This document shows positions 15,390 through 23,451 of a DNA stretch of 26,035 bases, in pieces. A program made the position numbers and the translations under genes. Within the stretch, counting starts at the first letter, position 1; each line of letters begins with the position of its first letter. The notes beneath the pieces are model-generated. The model saw only the letters and a list, made by a program, of their open reading frames with translations, was not told the DNA's origin and did no database searches. Source of the stretch: a virus; the IMG/VR virus record IMGVR_UViG_3300032285_001944, positions 1 to 26,035 of that record; one strand, given 5' to 3'.

Positions 15390-16621
15390 ACAATGAAGCT
15401 AGATTACTTAGCAAGGCTATTCAAGACCGTAGCATAAATTATCTTCTTGAGAACGGCGTATCTGAGTCATGGTTTCATGATGTTGAGGATAAGCGCGTAT
15501 TTAACTTCCTACAGAAGCACTATGCTAATTACGCAGAGACCCCAAGCGCTGAAGCCATCAATGAAATTATAGATAAGAACTTTCCTAACTATAAGTTAGT
15601 TCCTGTTGATGACAGTATTGATTATCTATTAGACAAGATTGTAGATGAGCGCCGTAAGGCAATTGTTATCCATACCCTTGATGCAGCTATCACAGCCGTT
15701 GAAAAAGATAAAGACCATGACAAGGCACTTAACCTACTTAGTTCTGCTGCGCTAAAGGTTGAACAAGAGGGCCTGTCTCATACTAACTTTATTGATATTA
15801 CTAAAGCCGCTGCTTTAGCAAAGCATGCTTATGAGCTCCGTAAAGCAAACCCAGGAATGCTTGGGTATTCAACAGGCTTTCCTACGATGGATGAAGCAAC
15901 GGCTGGAATGCAGGCAGGTCAGTTAATCTTTGTTGTTGCTCCGCCTAAAACAGGTAAGTCAACACTTGCTCTACAGATGGCCGCTACTGCGCACTTGAGT
16001 AACTTAAAGCCTATGTTCTTATCATTTGAAATGAGCAACCAAGAACAAGAGCTTCGTTATTATTCTATACGAGCCCGTATTTCTCACCATCGTTTGCGCA
16101 CAGGAACACTTAACCCTGAGGAAGAAGCACGTTTCTATATGAAGCTGGATTCTATCCAAGCGCAAGAAACAGCTTTTGCATTTGGTGACTCTTCAGGCGG
16201 TCTTACTGTAAGCGCTATAGCTAGCCAGGTACAGAACCATAAGCCTGACATTCTATTTATTGACGGTGTGTATTTGCTCCAAGATGACCAAGGGGCTGAG
16301 GCATATAACCAGCAGATGACTAACATTACTCGTGCCCTAAAGCACTTAGCAATGAAAGCAAAGATTCCTATTGTGGCTACTACACAGGTTCTTAATTGGA
16401 AGATGCGCAAGGGTCAAGTTACCGCAGATGCTATTGGTTACTCATCTTCATTCCACCAAGACGCTGACGTTATTTTTGGTCTACAGCGTGAAGATGAAAC
16501 TGTAGATGACACCAGAACTTTGAAGGTTATTGCAAACCGTAACGGTGGTTTCCATGAAGTTCCTCTGATGTGGAACTGGGACACAGGTCTATTTCGTGAG
16601 ATTGATGAGAGTGACCTATGA
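15386..16621 (+). CDS. DnaB-type replicative DNA helicase
   Basis: This 411-residue protein is the hexameric replicative helicase that unwinds the fork and recruits primase. The N-terminal domain (about 1-130) is helical, including a stretch resembling the DnaB N-terminal bundle (NEARLLSKAIQDRS, WFHDVEDKRVFNFLQ). The RecA-like motor has Walker A APPKTGKST (185-193), a FLSFEMS strand (H1a/Glu catalytic region), Walker B ILFIDG (289-294), VATTQ (about 332-336, motif H3) and VIANRNGG (about 388-395, H4). The motif order is that of DnaB/gp41 helicases. It is slightly shorter than DnaB (about 450-470). It is linked by ATGA overlaps to the gene before and to the primase after it. Very secure. Confidence 0.95.
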   Translation: MNNEARLLSKAIQDRSINYLLENGVSESWFHDVEDKRVFNFLQKHYANYAETPSAEAINEIIDKNFPNYKLVPVDDSIDYLLDKIVDERRKAIVIHTLDAAITAVEKDKDHDKALNLLSSAALKVEQEGLSHTNFIDITKAAALAKHAYELRKANPGMLGYSTGFPTMDEATAGMQAGQLIFVVAPPKTGKSTLALQMAATAHLSNLKPMFLSFEMSNQEQELRYYSIRARISHHRLRTGTLNPEEEARFYMKLDSIQAQETAFAFGDSSGGLTVSAIASQVQNHKPDILFIDGVYLLQDDQGAEAYNQQMTNITRALKHLAMKAKIPIVATTQVLNWKMRKGQVTADAIGYSSSFHQDADVIFGLQREDETVDDTRTLKVIANRNGGFHEVPLMWNWDTGLFREIDESDL

Positions 16622-17538
16622 CCGTAGACGAGATGAAAGATACGCTAACTCGTCTCGGTATTGAGTACTATTCTGAACGCGGGGATGAGGTACAGGCCGC
16701 TTGCCCTGCTCACAAAGACAGAACAGGTCATGAAGACCGCAACCCTTCGTTCTACATCAATGCGGACAGCGGCGCTTTTATTTGTTTTTCGTGTCAATGG
16801 AAAGGAAACGTTTACACTCTAGTTAATTACATTCATGGGGATGTAGACGCCAACACTTGGCTTAATGAAGGTGGCGGTCTTTCTATGCGCATGGAGCGCA
16901 TTACGAGAGTAGTTCCTAACATTCAAGAGCAGACACACATAACTGAGTCAATGTTAAGTGCTTTTACAGCTCCCCCAGAAGACGCTTTAAGGAGCAGAGG
17001 TTTAACCAAAGAGGCCGCTCAATATTTTGATTTACTATGGGATGCTAGAAACAAGAATTGGGTTATACCTATCCGTGACGTTGTAACTAATAAGTTACTT
17101 GGTTGGCAGGAAAAGGGATATGACCAAAGATACTTTAGAAACTACCCTACTGGTGTACAAAAGAGCCAAGCTTTATTTGGATATGGTCAATACGTCTCCG
17201 GCGACATGATTGTTGTTGAATCTCCACTGGACGTTGTTCGTTTGGCTTCTTTAGGCTTTACTGGTGGAGTTGCTACATATGGTGCATTAGTCTCATCCGC
17301 TCAATTTAATTTAATACGTGGTGGTGAGCGCGTAGTAATTGCTATGGATAACGATGAAGCTGGCCACAAATCTAGTATGAACCTTTATACCTTATGCCGT
17401 GAGATGGATAAAGAGGCTTGGTTCTTTAACTATAACCATCTTGATGTTAAAGATATTGGCGGCATGAGCTTAGATGAGGTAAGGTTTGGCATAGATAACG
17501 CTAAGCACATCGCTAAAGGGTGGAGAGCAGTTGTATGA
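16618..17538 (+). CDS. DnaG-type primase
   Basis: This 306-residue enzyme makes RNA primers for lagging-strand synthesis. An N-terminal CHC2 zinc finger is present (C29, H32, C56, C59, with NPSFYIN between). A central domain (RSRGLTKEAAQYFDL) is followed by a TOPRIM catalytic domain with VVESPLDVVRLA (E201) and AMDNDEAG (D244, D246); these acidic residues hold the metal ions. It is much shorter than DnaG (about 580) because the C-terminal helicase-binding domain is missing, as in many phage primases. The helicase gene is directly upstream with an ATGA overlap, so the two probably work as one unit, similar to T4 gp41/gp61. High confidence. Confidence 0.94.
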   Translation: MTVDEMKDTLTRLGIEYYSERGDEVQAACPAHKDRTGHEDRNPSFYINADSGAFICFSCQWKGNVYTLVNYIHGDVDANTWLNEGGGLSMRMERITRVVPNIQEQTHITESMLSAFTAPPEDALRSRGLTKEAAQYFDLLWDARNKNWVIPIRDVVTNKLLGWQEKGYDQRYFRNYPTGVQKSQALFGYGQYVSGDMIVVESPLDVVRLASLGFTGGVATYGALVSSAQFNLIRGGERVVIAMDNDEAGHKSSMNLYTLCREMDKEAWFFNYNHLDVKDIGGMSLDEVRFGIDNAKHIAKGWRAVV

Positions 17539-18056
17539 TTATTGGTCTTATTGGGTACGCACAGAGCGGTAAAGACACAGTTGCAAAGATTCTTGTAGAT
17601 AACTATGGCTATAAACGTATTGCTTTTGCTGACAAGATTCGTGAATTTTTATATGAAACTGGACCCGACTATATAAAATATCTTGTTGATGAAATAGGTT
17701 GGGAAAAAGCTAAACAAAATAGAACTGTCCGAGAGATGCTACAAACTACAGGCGTTGGGGCTCGTAATGTTTTTGGGGAAGACTTTTGGATTAATCAAGC
17801 TTTTAGTGGACTTAGAGATTTAGATAATGTAGTAATTACTGACGTCCGCTTTACAAATGAAGCAGACTATTTAAAAAGTTATCCAGGCTCACAGCTATGG
17901 CGTGTAGAAAGAAACGGTGTTAAGGCTGTTAATTCTCATGTATCAGAAACACAGTTGGATAACTACCCTTTTATTGACCAGACTTTTGTAAATAATGGGA
18001 CTATTGCAGACCTTGAGGTTTTGGTTTTACGTCGTTTGGCAGGTATGCCAGTATGA
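17535..18056 (+). CDS. Deoxynucleoside monophosphate kinase
   Basis: This 173-residue kinase phosphorylates dNMPs to dNDPs, supplying precursors for phage DNA. It has an N-terminal P-loop GYAQSGKDT (7-15), IAFADKIREFL (about 30-40), a helical lid with NRTVREMLQTTGVGARN (about 63-79) and VVITDVRFTNEAD (about 93-110), all features of the T4 gene 1-type dNMP kinase/AAA_33-like group. The lid region contains Arg residues expected to bind ATP phosphates. The start is ATG at 17535, overlapping the primase stop (ATGA); an upstream GTG at 17520 would only add five residues. Length is a little shorter than T4 gp1 (241). Fits with a phage that degrades host DNA or boosts dNTP supply. Confidence 0.88.
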   Translation: MIIGLIGYAQSGKDTVAKILVDNYGYKRIAFADKIREFLYETGPDYIKYLVDEIGWEKAKQNRTVREMLQTTGVGARNVFGEDFWINQAFSGLRDLDNVVITDVRFTNEADYLKSYPGSQLWRVERNGVKAVNSHVSETQLDNYPFIDQTFVNNGTIADLEVLVLRRLAGMPV

Positions 18057-19642
18057 CCTTCACGGGAACCCTTCTCCCTTATCAGCCTGAGGCCGTAGCT
18101 CGTATGTGCGAGCGCACAAAGATGCTAGTGGCTTATGACCTTGGGTTAGGTAAGACAGTTATCACCATTGCTGCTTTAGAAAAGTTAATGGATGAGGGTA
18201 AAGTTACTGAGCCAGGCCTTATAATTTGTTTATCCTCACTTAAATATCAGTGGGCTAATCAGATTGAGAAATTTACAGATGGAACTTCAAAAGCTTTGGT
18301 TATTGACGGAACGCCAAAGAAACGCTCAGAGCAATACAAAGCCGCTATGGACTGGCGGAATTCGGGGGTTGATTACATCATCCTTAACTATGAGCAAGTT
18401 GTTAACGACTGGAATTTCATCAAAGACTTACCAAGAGGATTTGTTGTCCTTGACGAAGCAACAGCCATCAAGTCTTTCAAATCTAAACGCTCAAAAGCAG
18501 TCAAGCGACTAATTCATACCCCGTACCGTTTTGCTTTAACAGGTACTCCTATTGAAAACGGTAAACCAGAAGAGCTATATAGCATTATGCAGTTTGTAGA
18601 CCCAACTGTATTAAAACGCTTTGACATCTTTGACTCTACCTTTATTGTTCGTAATAGCTGGGGCGGTGTGCAGCATTATCGTAACTTGTCAGTTCTTCAT
18701 GAGACTATGAAAGAGGCATCTGTTCGCAAAGCGCAGAAAGACCCTGACGTTGCGCCATTCTTACCCGATACTATTCATCAAGACCCTATTATGATTACGC
18801 TAGACCGTAAGACTTCTAAGTTATACAACCGAATCTCAATGGACCTTACAACCGACCTAGACGAAGCACAGGCTCTGTTTGGGGCTACCTTTAATATCCT
18901 TACCCACTATGGCGAAGAAGGCTCTAGAGGCGGTCCTGAGGATGAGATGCGCGGAAAGATAATGTCTAAGATTGGCGCTCTAAAGATGCTTTGCTCTCAC
19001 CCAGCGCTACTGACAACTAGCGCGGATAAGTTCACAAAGCTTAACGGCGAAGGTTCAGGGTATGCACACGAGTTAGTAGAACTAGGTTTACTAGAAGGCC
19101 TTACTACATCCCCTAAGTTAGATTATTTAATTCAATATGTAAAAGACTTCTTAGAACAAAACGAACAGAACAAGGTAGTCATATTTGCTACTTATGTAGA
19201 TATGTTAGATAAGATAGCTGAGGCATTAGGCCCAGAACAATGTCGTCTCTACTCAGGCAAGCTAGATGCTAAGACCAAGGAGGATAATAAGGTTGCGTTT
19301 AATACTGACTCTAATATTCGTGTACTCATTAGTTCCGACGCTGGTGGTTACGGGGTTGACCTTCCTGCTGCTAACCTATTGGTTAACTACGACCTCCCAT
19401 GGAGTAGCGGAGCAGCCGTCCAAAGAAATGGGCGAATCAAGCGAGCTTCATCAACATGGAAAACCATTGTAATTCAAGACATCATTGTCAAGGGAAGTAT
19501 TGAAGAGCGCCAATGGGATACCCTTCAGCATAAGTCAGCTGTAGCAAGCGCTGTTATTGATGGAGAAGGTATAGATGAAGACGGCGGAATTGCCATGAAT
19601 GTAGGCAGTCTTAAGCAGTTTTTGAACAGCGCTATCCTATAA
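18053..19642 (+). CDS. SNF2-type DNA helicase/translocase
   Basis: This 529-residue superfamily 2 ATPase shows the SNF2 motif set: a Q-like LLPYQPEAV (7-15), motif I DLGLGKT (29-35), Ia-like IICLSS, motif II LDEAT (133-137), motif III LTGTPIEN (162-169), and in the second lobe motif IV VVIFATYVDML, motif V SSDAGGYGVDL (427-437) and motif VI QRNGRIKR (457-464). It is a bare motor of normal length for phage SNF2 proteins with no nuclease domain on the chain. In phage replication regions such proteins probably assist fork remodelling or recombination (as T4 UvsW does); that role is inference. It is coupled to the dNMP kinase gene by ATGA. Confidence 0.92.
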   Translation: MTFTGTLLPYQPEAVARMCERTKMLVAYDLGLGKTVITIAALEKLMDEGKVTEPGLIICLSSLKYQWANQIEKFTDGTSKALVIDGTPKKRSEQYKAAMDWRNSGVDYIILNYEQVVNDWNFIKDLPRGFVVLDEATAIKSFKSKRSKAVKRLIHTPYRFALTGTPIENGKPEELYSIMQFVDPTVLKRFDIFDSTFIVRNSWGGVQHYRNLSVLHETMKEASVRKAQKDPDVAPFLPDTIHQDPIMITLDRKTSKLYNRISMDLTTDLDEAQALFGATFNILTHYGEEGSRGGPEDEMRGKIMSKIGALKMLCSHPALLTTSADKFTKLNGEGSGYAHELVELGLLEGLTTSPKLDYLIQYVKDFLEQNEQNKVVIFATYVDMLDKIAEALGPEQCRLYSGKLDAKTKEDNKVAFNTDSNIRVLISSDAGGYGVDLPAANLLVNYDLPWSSGAAVQRNGRIKRASSTWKTIVIQDIIVKGSIEERQWDTLQHKSAVASAVIDGEGIDEDGGIAMNVGSLKQFLNSAIL

Positions 19643-19651
19643 AATTGGAGT

Positions 19652-19798
19652 ATGCCTAACGCACCTAAGACGCCAACGCGCACAATACGGGTTTCTGATA
19701 CCCTTTGGAAAGCTGCTCAGGCTAAGGCTGCCCTTGAAGGGGTCAGCATTACCAGCGTGGTAATCGCAGCCCTAGAGGACTATTTGACAAAGGAATAG
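19652..19798 (+). CDS. Ribbon-helix-helix DNA-binding protein (48 aa)
   Basis: This short gene encodes 48 residues with the layout of a CopG/Arc-like ribbon-helix-helix regulator: a basic beta strand (TPTRTIRVSD, about 8-16), a first helix (LWKAAQAKAALEG, 18-30) and a second (SITSVVIAALEDYLTKE, 32-48), the turn between them at GVSI. Such proteins dimerise and bind short palindromes with the strand. It starts ten bases after the SNF2 stop; a GGAG lies only one base before the ATG, so expression may depend on re-initiation after the upstream gene. A palindrome overlapping the next promoter (19795-19821) begins at its stop codon and is a natural candidate target. Too short for most gene finders but compositionally convincing. 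Confidence 0.75.
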   Translation: MPNAPKTPTRTIRVSDTLWKAAQAKAALEGVSITSVVIAALEDYLTKE

Positions 19799-19812
19799 AG
19801 CGGTATTAGATT
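19784..19812 (+). promoter_or_regulatory. Sigma-A-type promoter
   Basis: A perfect -35 TTGACA (19784-19789) and, after 17 bases, TAGATT (19807-19812) form a good housekeeping promoter; the sequence around the -10 box (TATTAGATT) resembles the TATTAGACT of actinobacterial rRNA promoters. Predicted start of transcription is near 19819. The -35 lies in the last codons of the ribbon-helix-helix gene. It should drive the genes from 19837 on. Confidence 0.65.
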
Positions 19813-19821
19813 CTGCTCTAT
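19795..19821. promoter_or_regulatory. Inverted repeat over the -10 box (operator candidate)
   Basis: ATAGAGC (19795-19801) and GCTCTAT (19815-19821) form a perfect 7-base inverted repeat spaced by 13 bases that brackets the -10 element. A protein bound here would block the promoter. The small ribbon-helix-helix protein encoded immediately upstream is the obvious candidate. In RNA it would be only a weak hairpin. Confidence 0.5.
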
Positions 19822-19836
19822 AACAGGGGAGAATAT

Positions 19837-20232
19837 ATGGATATCAAATCTATAGCACGTCAGTACTTAAGCCTTAAAGATGAGGCTGCTTTACTTACTA
19901 ATCGCACTAACCAACTTAAAGAACAGCTGCTTGAGGCTGTTGAAAAAGAAGAGTTTGACGATAAAGGTCACAAAAGGCTCACTCTTCAAGATGACATCAA
20001 AGGCCAAATAACTCTTACAAAACAGCGCCGTGTATCTAAAAACTTAGATATGAGTGTTGCCGAAGACCTACTTACATCTAAAGGTATTAAAGATAAATGC
20101 CTTAAGACAATTTCAGTATTAGATGAATCAGCAATCATGGCAGCTTTTTACGAAGGTCTTCTTACTGAAGCAGATATTGATGCTATGTTTCCAGCTAAAG
20201 TTACTTATGCATTTTTGGTTGATAATAAGTGA
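19837..20232 (+). CDS. Hypothetical protein with N-terminal coiled coil
   Basis: I do not recognise this 131-residue protein. It begins with a coiled-coil-like helix (IARQYLSLKDEAALLTNRTNQLKEQLLEAVEKEE, about 5-38), followed by a beta hairpin-like stretch (HKRLTLQDDIKGQITLTKQRRVSKNLD) and a helical end (DESAIMAAFYEGLLTEADIDAMF). It is charged and soluble, with no cysteine motif and no P-loop. The N-terminal helix and strands recall phage proteins that bind nucleic acids or nucleases, but that is weak. It is the first gene after the promoter and palindrome, with an AGGGGAGA ribosome site, and overlaps the MerR-like gene by four bases (GTGA). Being first in this transcript it may be an early-expressed accessory factor. 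Confidence 0.72.
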   Translation: MDIKSIARQYLSLKDEAALLTNRTNQLKEQLLEAVEKEEFDDKGHKRLTLQDDIKGQITLTKQRRVSKNLDMSVAEDLLTSKGIKDKCLKTISVLDESAIMAAFYEGLLTEADIDAMFPAKVTYAFLVDNK

Positions 20233-20696
20233 CAGATGATTTAATAGATTCAATGTTTAGCGACGTTGACCAATACTATCCCGGTAGTAAACGTAAACGT
20301 AAACCAGTAGTGGCTAAGAAGCCCGAGGTGGAGCTTGACCTTAATTGGGATGCAAAACCTATAAAGAAAACATTACCCAATGGCAGAGACCTTGAAATGT
20401 TTACTATTGGCGCTATAGCAGCGGCGTTAGGTAGACCTGTAATAACTCTACGTGCCTGGATTAAAGAGGGCTACCTACCCGCTGCACCTTATAGACTTCC
20501 TTCTACAAAAGACGTAAACGGAAAAGAACACCAAGGGCGTAGATTATATTCACGCGCCATGGTCGAAAGAGTTGTGGAGATACTACGTACGGCTGGACTT
20601 CTTGAAATAAAGCGTATAGAGTGGTCTTTACACCGGCAGGTCAGCATTGACATTGCCGAGGCATGGACGCAAATCCGTGCAGATGAAACCAAATAA
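20229..20696 (+). CDS. MerR-like winged helix DNA-binding protein
   Basis: This 155-residue protein has a MerR/excisionase-type domain: MFTIGAIAAALGRPVITLRAWIKEG (57-81), YLPAAPYRLP (82-91) and RRLYSRAMVERVVEIL (about 103-118), where the pattern of a helix-turn-helix followed by a Tyr-Leu wing and RxYSxxxVexv is diagnostic. Upstream is a basic, Lys/Arg/Pro-rich segment (PGSKRKRKPVVAKKP, 18-32) that may touch DNA. It has no C-terminal effector-binding domain. The start is GTG at 20229, sharing GTGA with the upstream stop. It could be a transcription regulator of the replication or late genes, or a DNA architectural protein; which one is not visible. No integrase is nearby, so excisionase is less likely. 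Confidence 0.78.
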   Translation: MTDDLIDSMFSDVDQYYPGSKRKRKPVVAKKPEVELDLNWDAKPIKKTLPNGRDLEMFTIGAIAAALGRPVITLRAWIKEGYLPAAPYRLPSTKDVNGKEHQGRRLYSRAMVERVVEILRTAGLLEIKRIEWSLHRQVSIDIAEAWTQIRADETK

Positions 20697-20723
20697 AACA
20701 ACAACATATAAAGGATGATACAA

Positions 20724-21392
20724 ATGTCTGTAAATAGAACAGATGAATATATGCCAGAGCAAGATGAATTTGCTATGACCGATGCACCAATCACAGCTCG
20801 TCCACCACAGGCTACTGCAAGCACTGCAGTTGCATCAGGTTGGGACGCAGCTAATAAAGTAACTACTGGTACATACCCAACTGATTTTAAGTTTGGTGAT
20901 ACCCCTCAAATTATTAAGTTCATTGACCCAAGCGGCCCATTTGCCGTTTATCGCCAACACTTCTTGTCACAAAAGACAAGCGGACAGCGCTCGTATATCT
21001 CATTGGGTGCTAATGACCCATTGTGTGTAAAGCTTGGCAGCAAGCCAGAGCTAAAGCGCGCATTCAGCATTATCAATTTGAGTGCTGTTGGCGGTCCACG
21101 CCGTGAACGACTTATTGCATCCCCTCGTTTGTATGATGCGCTTCATGCAGCAGAGTTTTCACCTCAAGGCCCATTAACTAAAAACTACTGGGCTATCTCA
21201 CGTTCAGGAAAGATGCAGACAACCATGTATCATCTTAACGCAGTTAAGTCTCGCGACCTCGTAGAGGACTGGGGCATGACAGATATTGAGGCTATTGAAA
21301 AGTCACTTGCTGACATTCAGCCATTTGTAAGTTCCGACCTTAAGGAACCAACTTGGGAAGAGCTCGAAGCTGTTGCAGCTTCACTGCTCTAG
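20724..21392 (+). CDS. Probable single-stranded DNA-binding protein
   Basis: This 222-residue protein is not a recognisable OB-fold SSB, but its context and design suggest one. After a disordered N-terminus (about 1-35) comes YPTDFKFGDTPQIIKFIDPSGPFAVYRQHF (about 42-71), then SYISLGANDPLCVKLGSKPELKRAF, FSIINLSAVG and YWAISRSGKMQTTMYHLN, alternating strands rich in aromatics as in phage SSBs that act with a PolA-type polymerase. It ends in an acidic helical tail (SSDLKEPTWEELEAVAASLL), where SSBs carry their protein-binding tail. The start is ATG at 20724, eight bases after AAGGA (20711-20715); the ATG at 20715 overlaps that site and is not used. No other SSB is in the window. Function is inference. 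Confidence 0.6.
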   Translation: MSVNRTDEYMPEQDEFAMTDAPITARPPQATASTAVASGWDAANKVTTGTYPTDFKFGDTPQIIKFIDPSGPFAVYRQHFLSQKTSGQRSYISLGANDPLCVKLGSKPELKRAFSIINLSAVGGPRRERLIASPRLYDALHAAEFSPQGPLTKNYWAISRSGKMQTTMYHLNAVKSRDLVEDWGMTDIEAIEKSLADIQPFVSSDLKEPTWEELEAVAASLL

Positions 21393-21402
21393 CAAATAGA
21401 CC

Positions 21403-21454
21403 GCTGGAGGGTCAGGCGCTACATCCCCTGCCCCTGGCTCTCCAGCCTTATTTT
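21403..21454 (+). terminator. Terminator-like hairpin before the polymerase gene
   Basis: GCTGGAGGGTCAGG (21403-21416) pairs with CCTGGCTCTCCAGC (21433-21446) in a continuous 14-base-pair stem (two G-U pairs) with a 16-base loop, followed by CTTATTTT (21447-21454). This has the form of an intrinsic terminator and lies right after the SSB-like gene. It may limit read-through from a strongly expressed SSB into the polymerase. The polymerase ribosome site follows within ten bases, so it could also affect that start. Confidence 0.6.
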
Positions 21455-21465
21455 GGGGATACAAC

Positions 21466-23451
21466 TTGAATATTATTTTTACCAAAGAGCAGCTTGATGA
21501 GATGGTTGCTTATTACTTACAACAAGACGCATTTGCTTTTGACGTAGAAACCGTCGGCACTCATAGAGGTACTCCTGCGGTTAACGAAGTACTTTGGATA
21601 TCATTTGCTACACATGGCCGTGGAGATGTTATTCCTATGGGTCATCCAAACGGAGACTTTGTAGAGTTAATACGACCACTTACAGGTGTTGGTCAGAAAC
21701 GCTTAGATGCAGGTTTGCCTATTAGAGATACTGATTATTCTTCTGATGATAAAAAAGCTACTAAGGTGTTTACCCCAGGCCCTGAGCAACTGTTCCCTGC
21801 AGAAGTGTTTGAGGCTCTTAAGCCATTGATGTTTCATCCAAGCATTCTTAAGGTTGGCCATAACTTAGGGTTTGACCTTAGCTCTGTAGCAAAGTATTAC
21901 GACAATACCCCACCATGCCAACCATATTTTGACACGCTTATGGCATCTTTTTTATATGACAATAAGAACCGCGGAAAGCTTGGTCTAGACGATTGTTTGC
22001 AGCGCGAACTAGGTTTCAGCATGCAAAAAGGCATTGGCCATAAAGTAGAGGACTACTCGTTTGATGAGGTAGCTAAGTATGCTTATCTTGATGCCAAGTA
22101 CACCTTCTTGCTATGGAAGGTTCTTGTAGAAAAACTAGAAGCATCAGACGTTGTTCGAGTTATGAAGCTTGAGATGGATGTACTAGAGGTTCTTTGCTAT
22201 ATGAAGTTAGAAGGAACTTATATTGATATTGAGTCTTTAAAGTCACTCAACGTTAGATTAGAGGCTGATATTGAAACAGCAAAAGCCCACGCTTACAGCG
22301 TTGTTGGGCGGGTATTTAATATGAACTCAAATAGCGAAAAACAATACTTGCTATATGGCCCAAAAGAAGAAGGATGTAGAGGCCTGAAGGTTAGCCAGCT
22401 TACTGGAACAGGTCAGAAGAACGCTGTCATGTTGGGAGAAGAAGGCCTTACCCATAAAGATTATTCAGTTAACGCAGCCGCTTTGGAAGAACTTCGTTCA
22501 AAAGATGAGTTTGTAGACGCGCTATTAACCTACTCTGACCTTAATAAATTGCAGAGTACTTATGTCATTCCTTACTTGGGTGGCGAGGTTGTTAAAACTG
22601 TTAACGGTAAGTCTAAGATTGAAATTAGAGATAGTATGCTAGTCAACGGTAAGTTGTATGCAGATTTTATTCAGTGGGGCGCGGAGACCGGTCGTTTCTC
22701 TAGCCGAAACCCTAATTTGCAGAACATTCCAAACCCAGAGGCTAGTGAGAATGGTAAAGCCATTCGTAATTTATTTATTGCTCCTGAGGGTCATAAGTTA
22801 ATCGTTGCCGACTATTCACAGATTGAGCCACGTGTTATTGCCGCAATGTCTAAAGACCCAATTATGATGGATAACTATCTTACTGGCGGTGACCTTTACA
22901 CTACCGTAGGTAACACCGTGGGAGTAGACCGCAAAGCCGGTAAGGTTTTAGTTCTTGCTATGGCATACGGTGTAGGTCCAGATAAGATTTCAAGTCAGAT
23001 TGGCTGCACAGTTCAAGAGGCTAAGGCGCTCTTAAACGCTTTTGCTGAGAAGTTTCCTTCTGTGTCTAAATACAAACAAACAGTTGTAGGAGTATCTCGC
23101 AAGAAAGGCTATGTTACTACTATCATGGGCCGACGCCGTTACTTGCCAGACATTAACTCTAGAGTAATGAAGTTCAGGGCTAGCTCTGAGCGTCAAGCCT
23201 TTAATACCCGTATTCAAGGCAGTGCAGCAGACATTATTAAGCTTGCTATGATTAGGGCCTACGAGAGGCTACCAAAGGAGGCAAAGTTGATTCTTACAGT
23301 GCACGACGAACTTGTAACAATTGCCCCAGACCATCTTGTTGAACAAGCTAAAGAAGCCATTCGTGATGCTATGGAAGGTATTGACCTTCTGCCTATCCCA
23401 CTTATTTCTGATATTAACGTAGTTCAGCGTTGGGGAGAGGGCCACAAGTGA
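21466..23451 (+). CDS. DNA polymerase I family (PolA) with 3'-5' exonuclease
   Basis: This 661-residue replicative polymerase has an N-terminal DEDDy proofreading exonuclease: FDVET (D26, E28), VGHNLGFD (130-137; D137) and YAYLDAKY (Y205, D209). The polymerase part has motif A VADYSQIEPR (447-456; D449), motif B R489-xxx-K493-xxx-L497-xxx-Y501, and motif C LTVHDEL (610-616; D614). There is no 5'-3' exonuclease. Position 497 (equal to Phe762 of E. coli Pol I) is leucine. A thioredoxin-binding insertion as in T7 is not evident. The start is TTG at 21466 with GGGGAT just upstream, an unusual weak start behind a hairpin, so yield may be limited. It overlaps the next gene by four bases (GTGA). Confidence 0.95.
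   Translation: MNIIFTKEQLDEMVAYYLQQDAFAFDVETVGTHRGTPAVNEVLWISFATHGRGDVIPMGHPNGDFVELIRPLTGVGQKRLDAGLPIRDTDYSSDDKKATKVFTPGPEQLFPAEVFEALKPLMFHPSILKVGHNLGFDLSSVAKYYDNTPPCQPYFDTLMASFLYDNKNRGKLGLDDCLQRELGFSMQKGIGHKVEDYSFDEVAKYAYLDAKYTFLLWKVLVEKLEASDVVRVMKLEMDVLEVLCYMKLEGTYIDIESLKSLNVRLEADIETAKAHAYSVVGRVFNMNSNSEKQYLLYGPKEEGCRGLKVSQLTGTGQKNAVMLGEEGLTHKDYSVNAAALEELRSKDEFVDALLTYSDLNKLQSTYVIPYLGGEVVKTVNGKSKIEIRDSMLVNGKLYADFIQWGAETGRFSSRNPNLQNIPNPEASENGKAIRNLFIAPEGHKLIVADYSQIEPRVIAAMSKDPIMMDNYLTGGDLYTTVGNTVGVDRKAGKVLVLAMAYGVGPDKISSQIGCTVQEAKALLNAFAEKFPSVSKYKQTVVGVSRKKGYVTTIMGRRRYLPDINSRVMKFRASSERQAFNTRIQGSAADIIKLAMIRAYERLPKEAKLILTVHDELVTIAPDHLVEQAKEAIRDAMEGIDLLPIPLISDINVVQRWGEGHK

Noticed and set aside
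20706-20712. TATAAA before the SSB-like gene as a -10 element
   Set aside because: No -35 match and the start of transcription would fall on the ribosome site.
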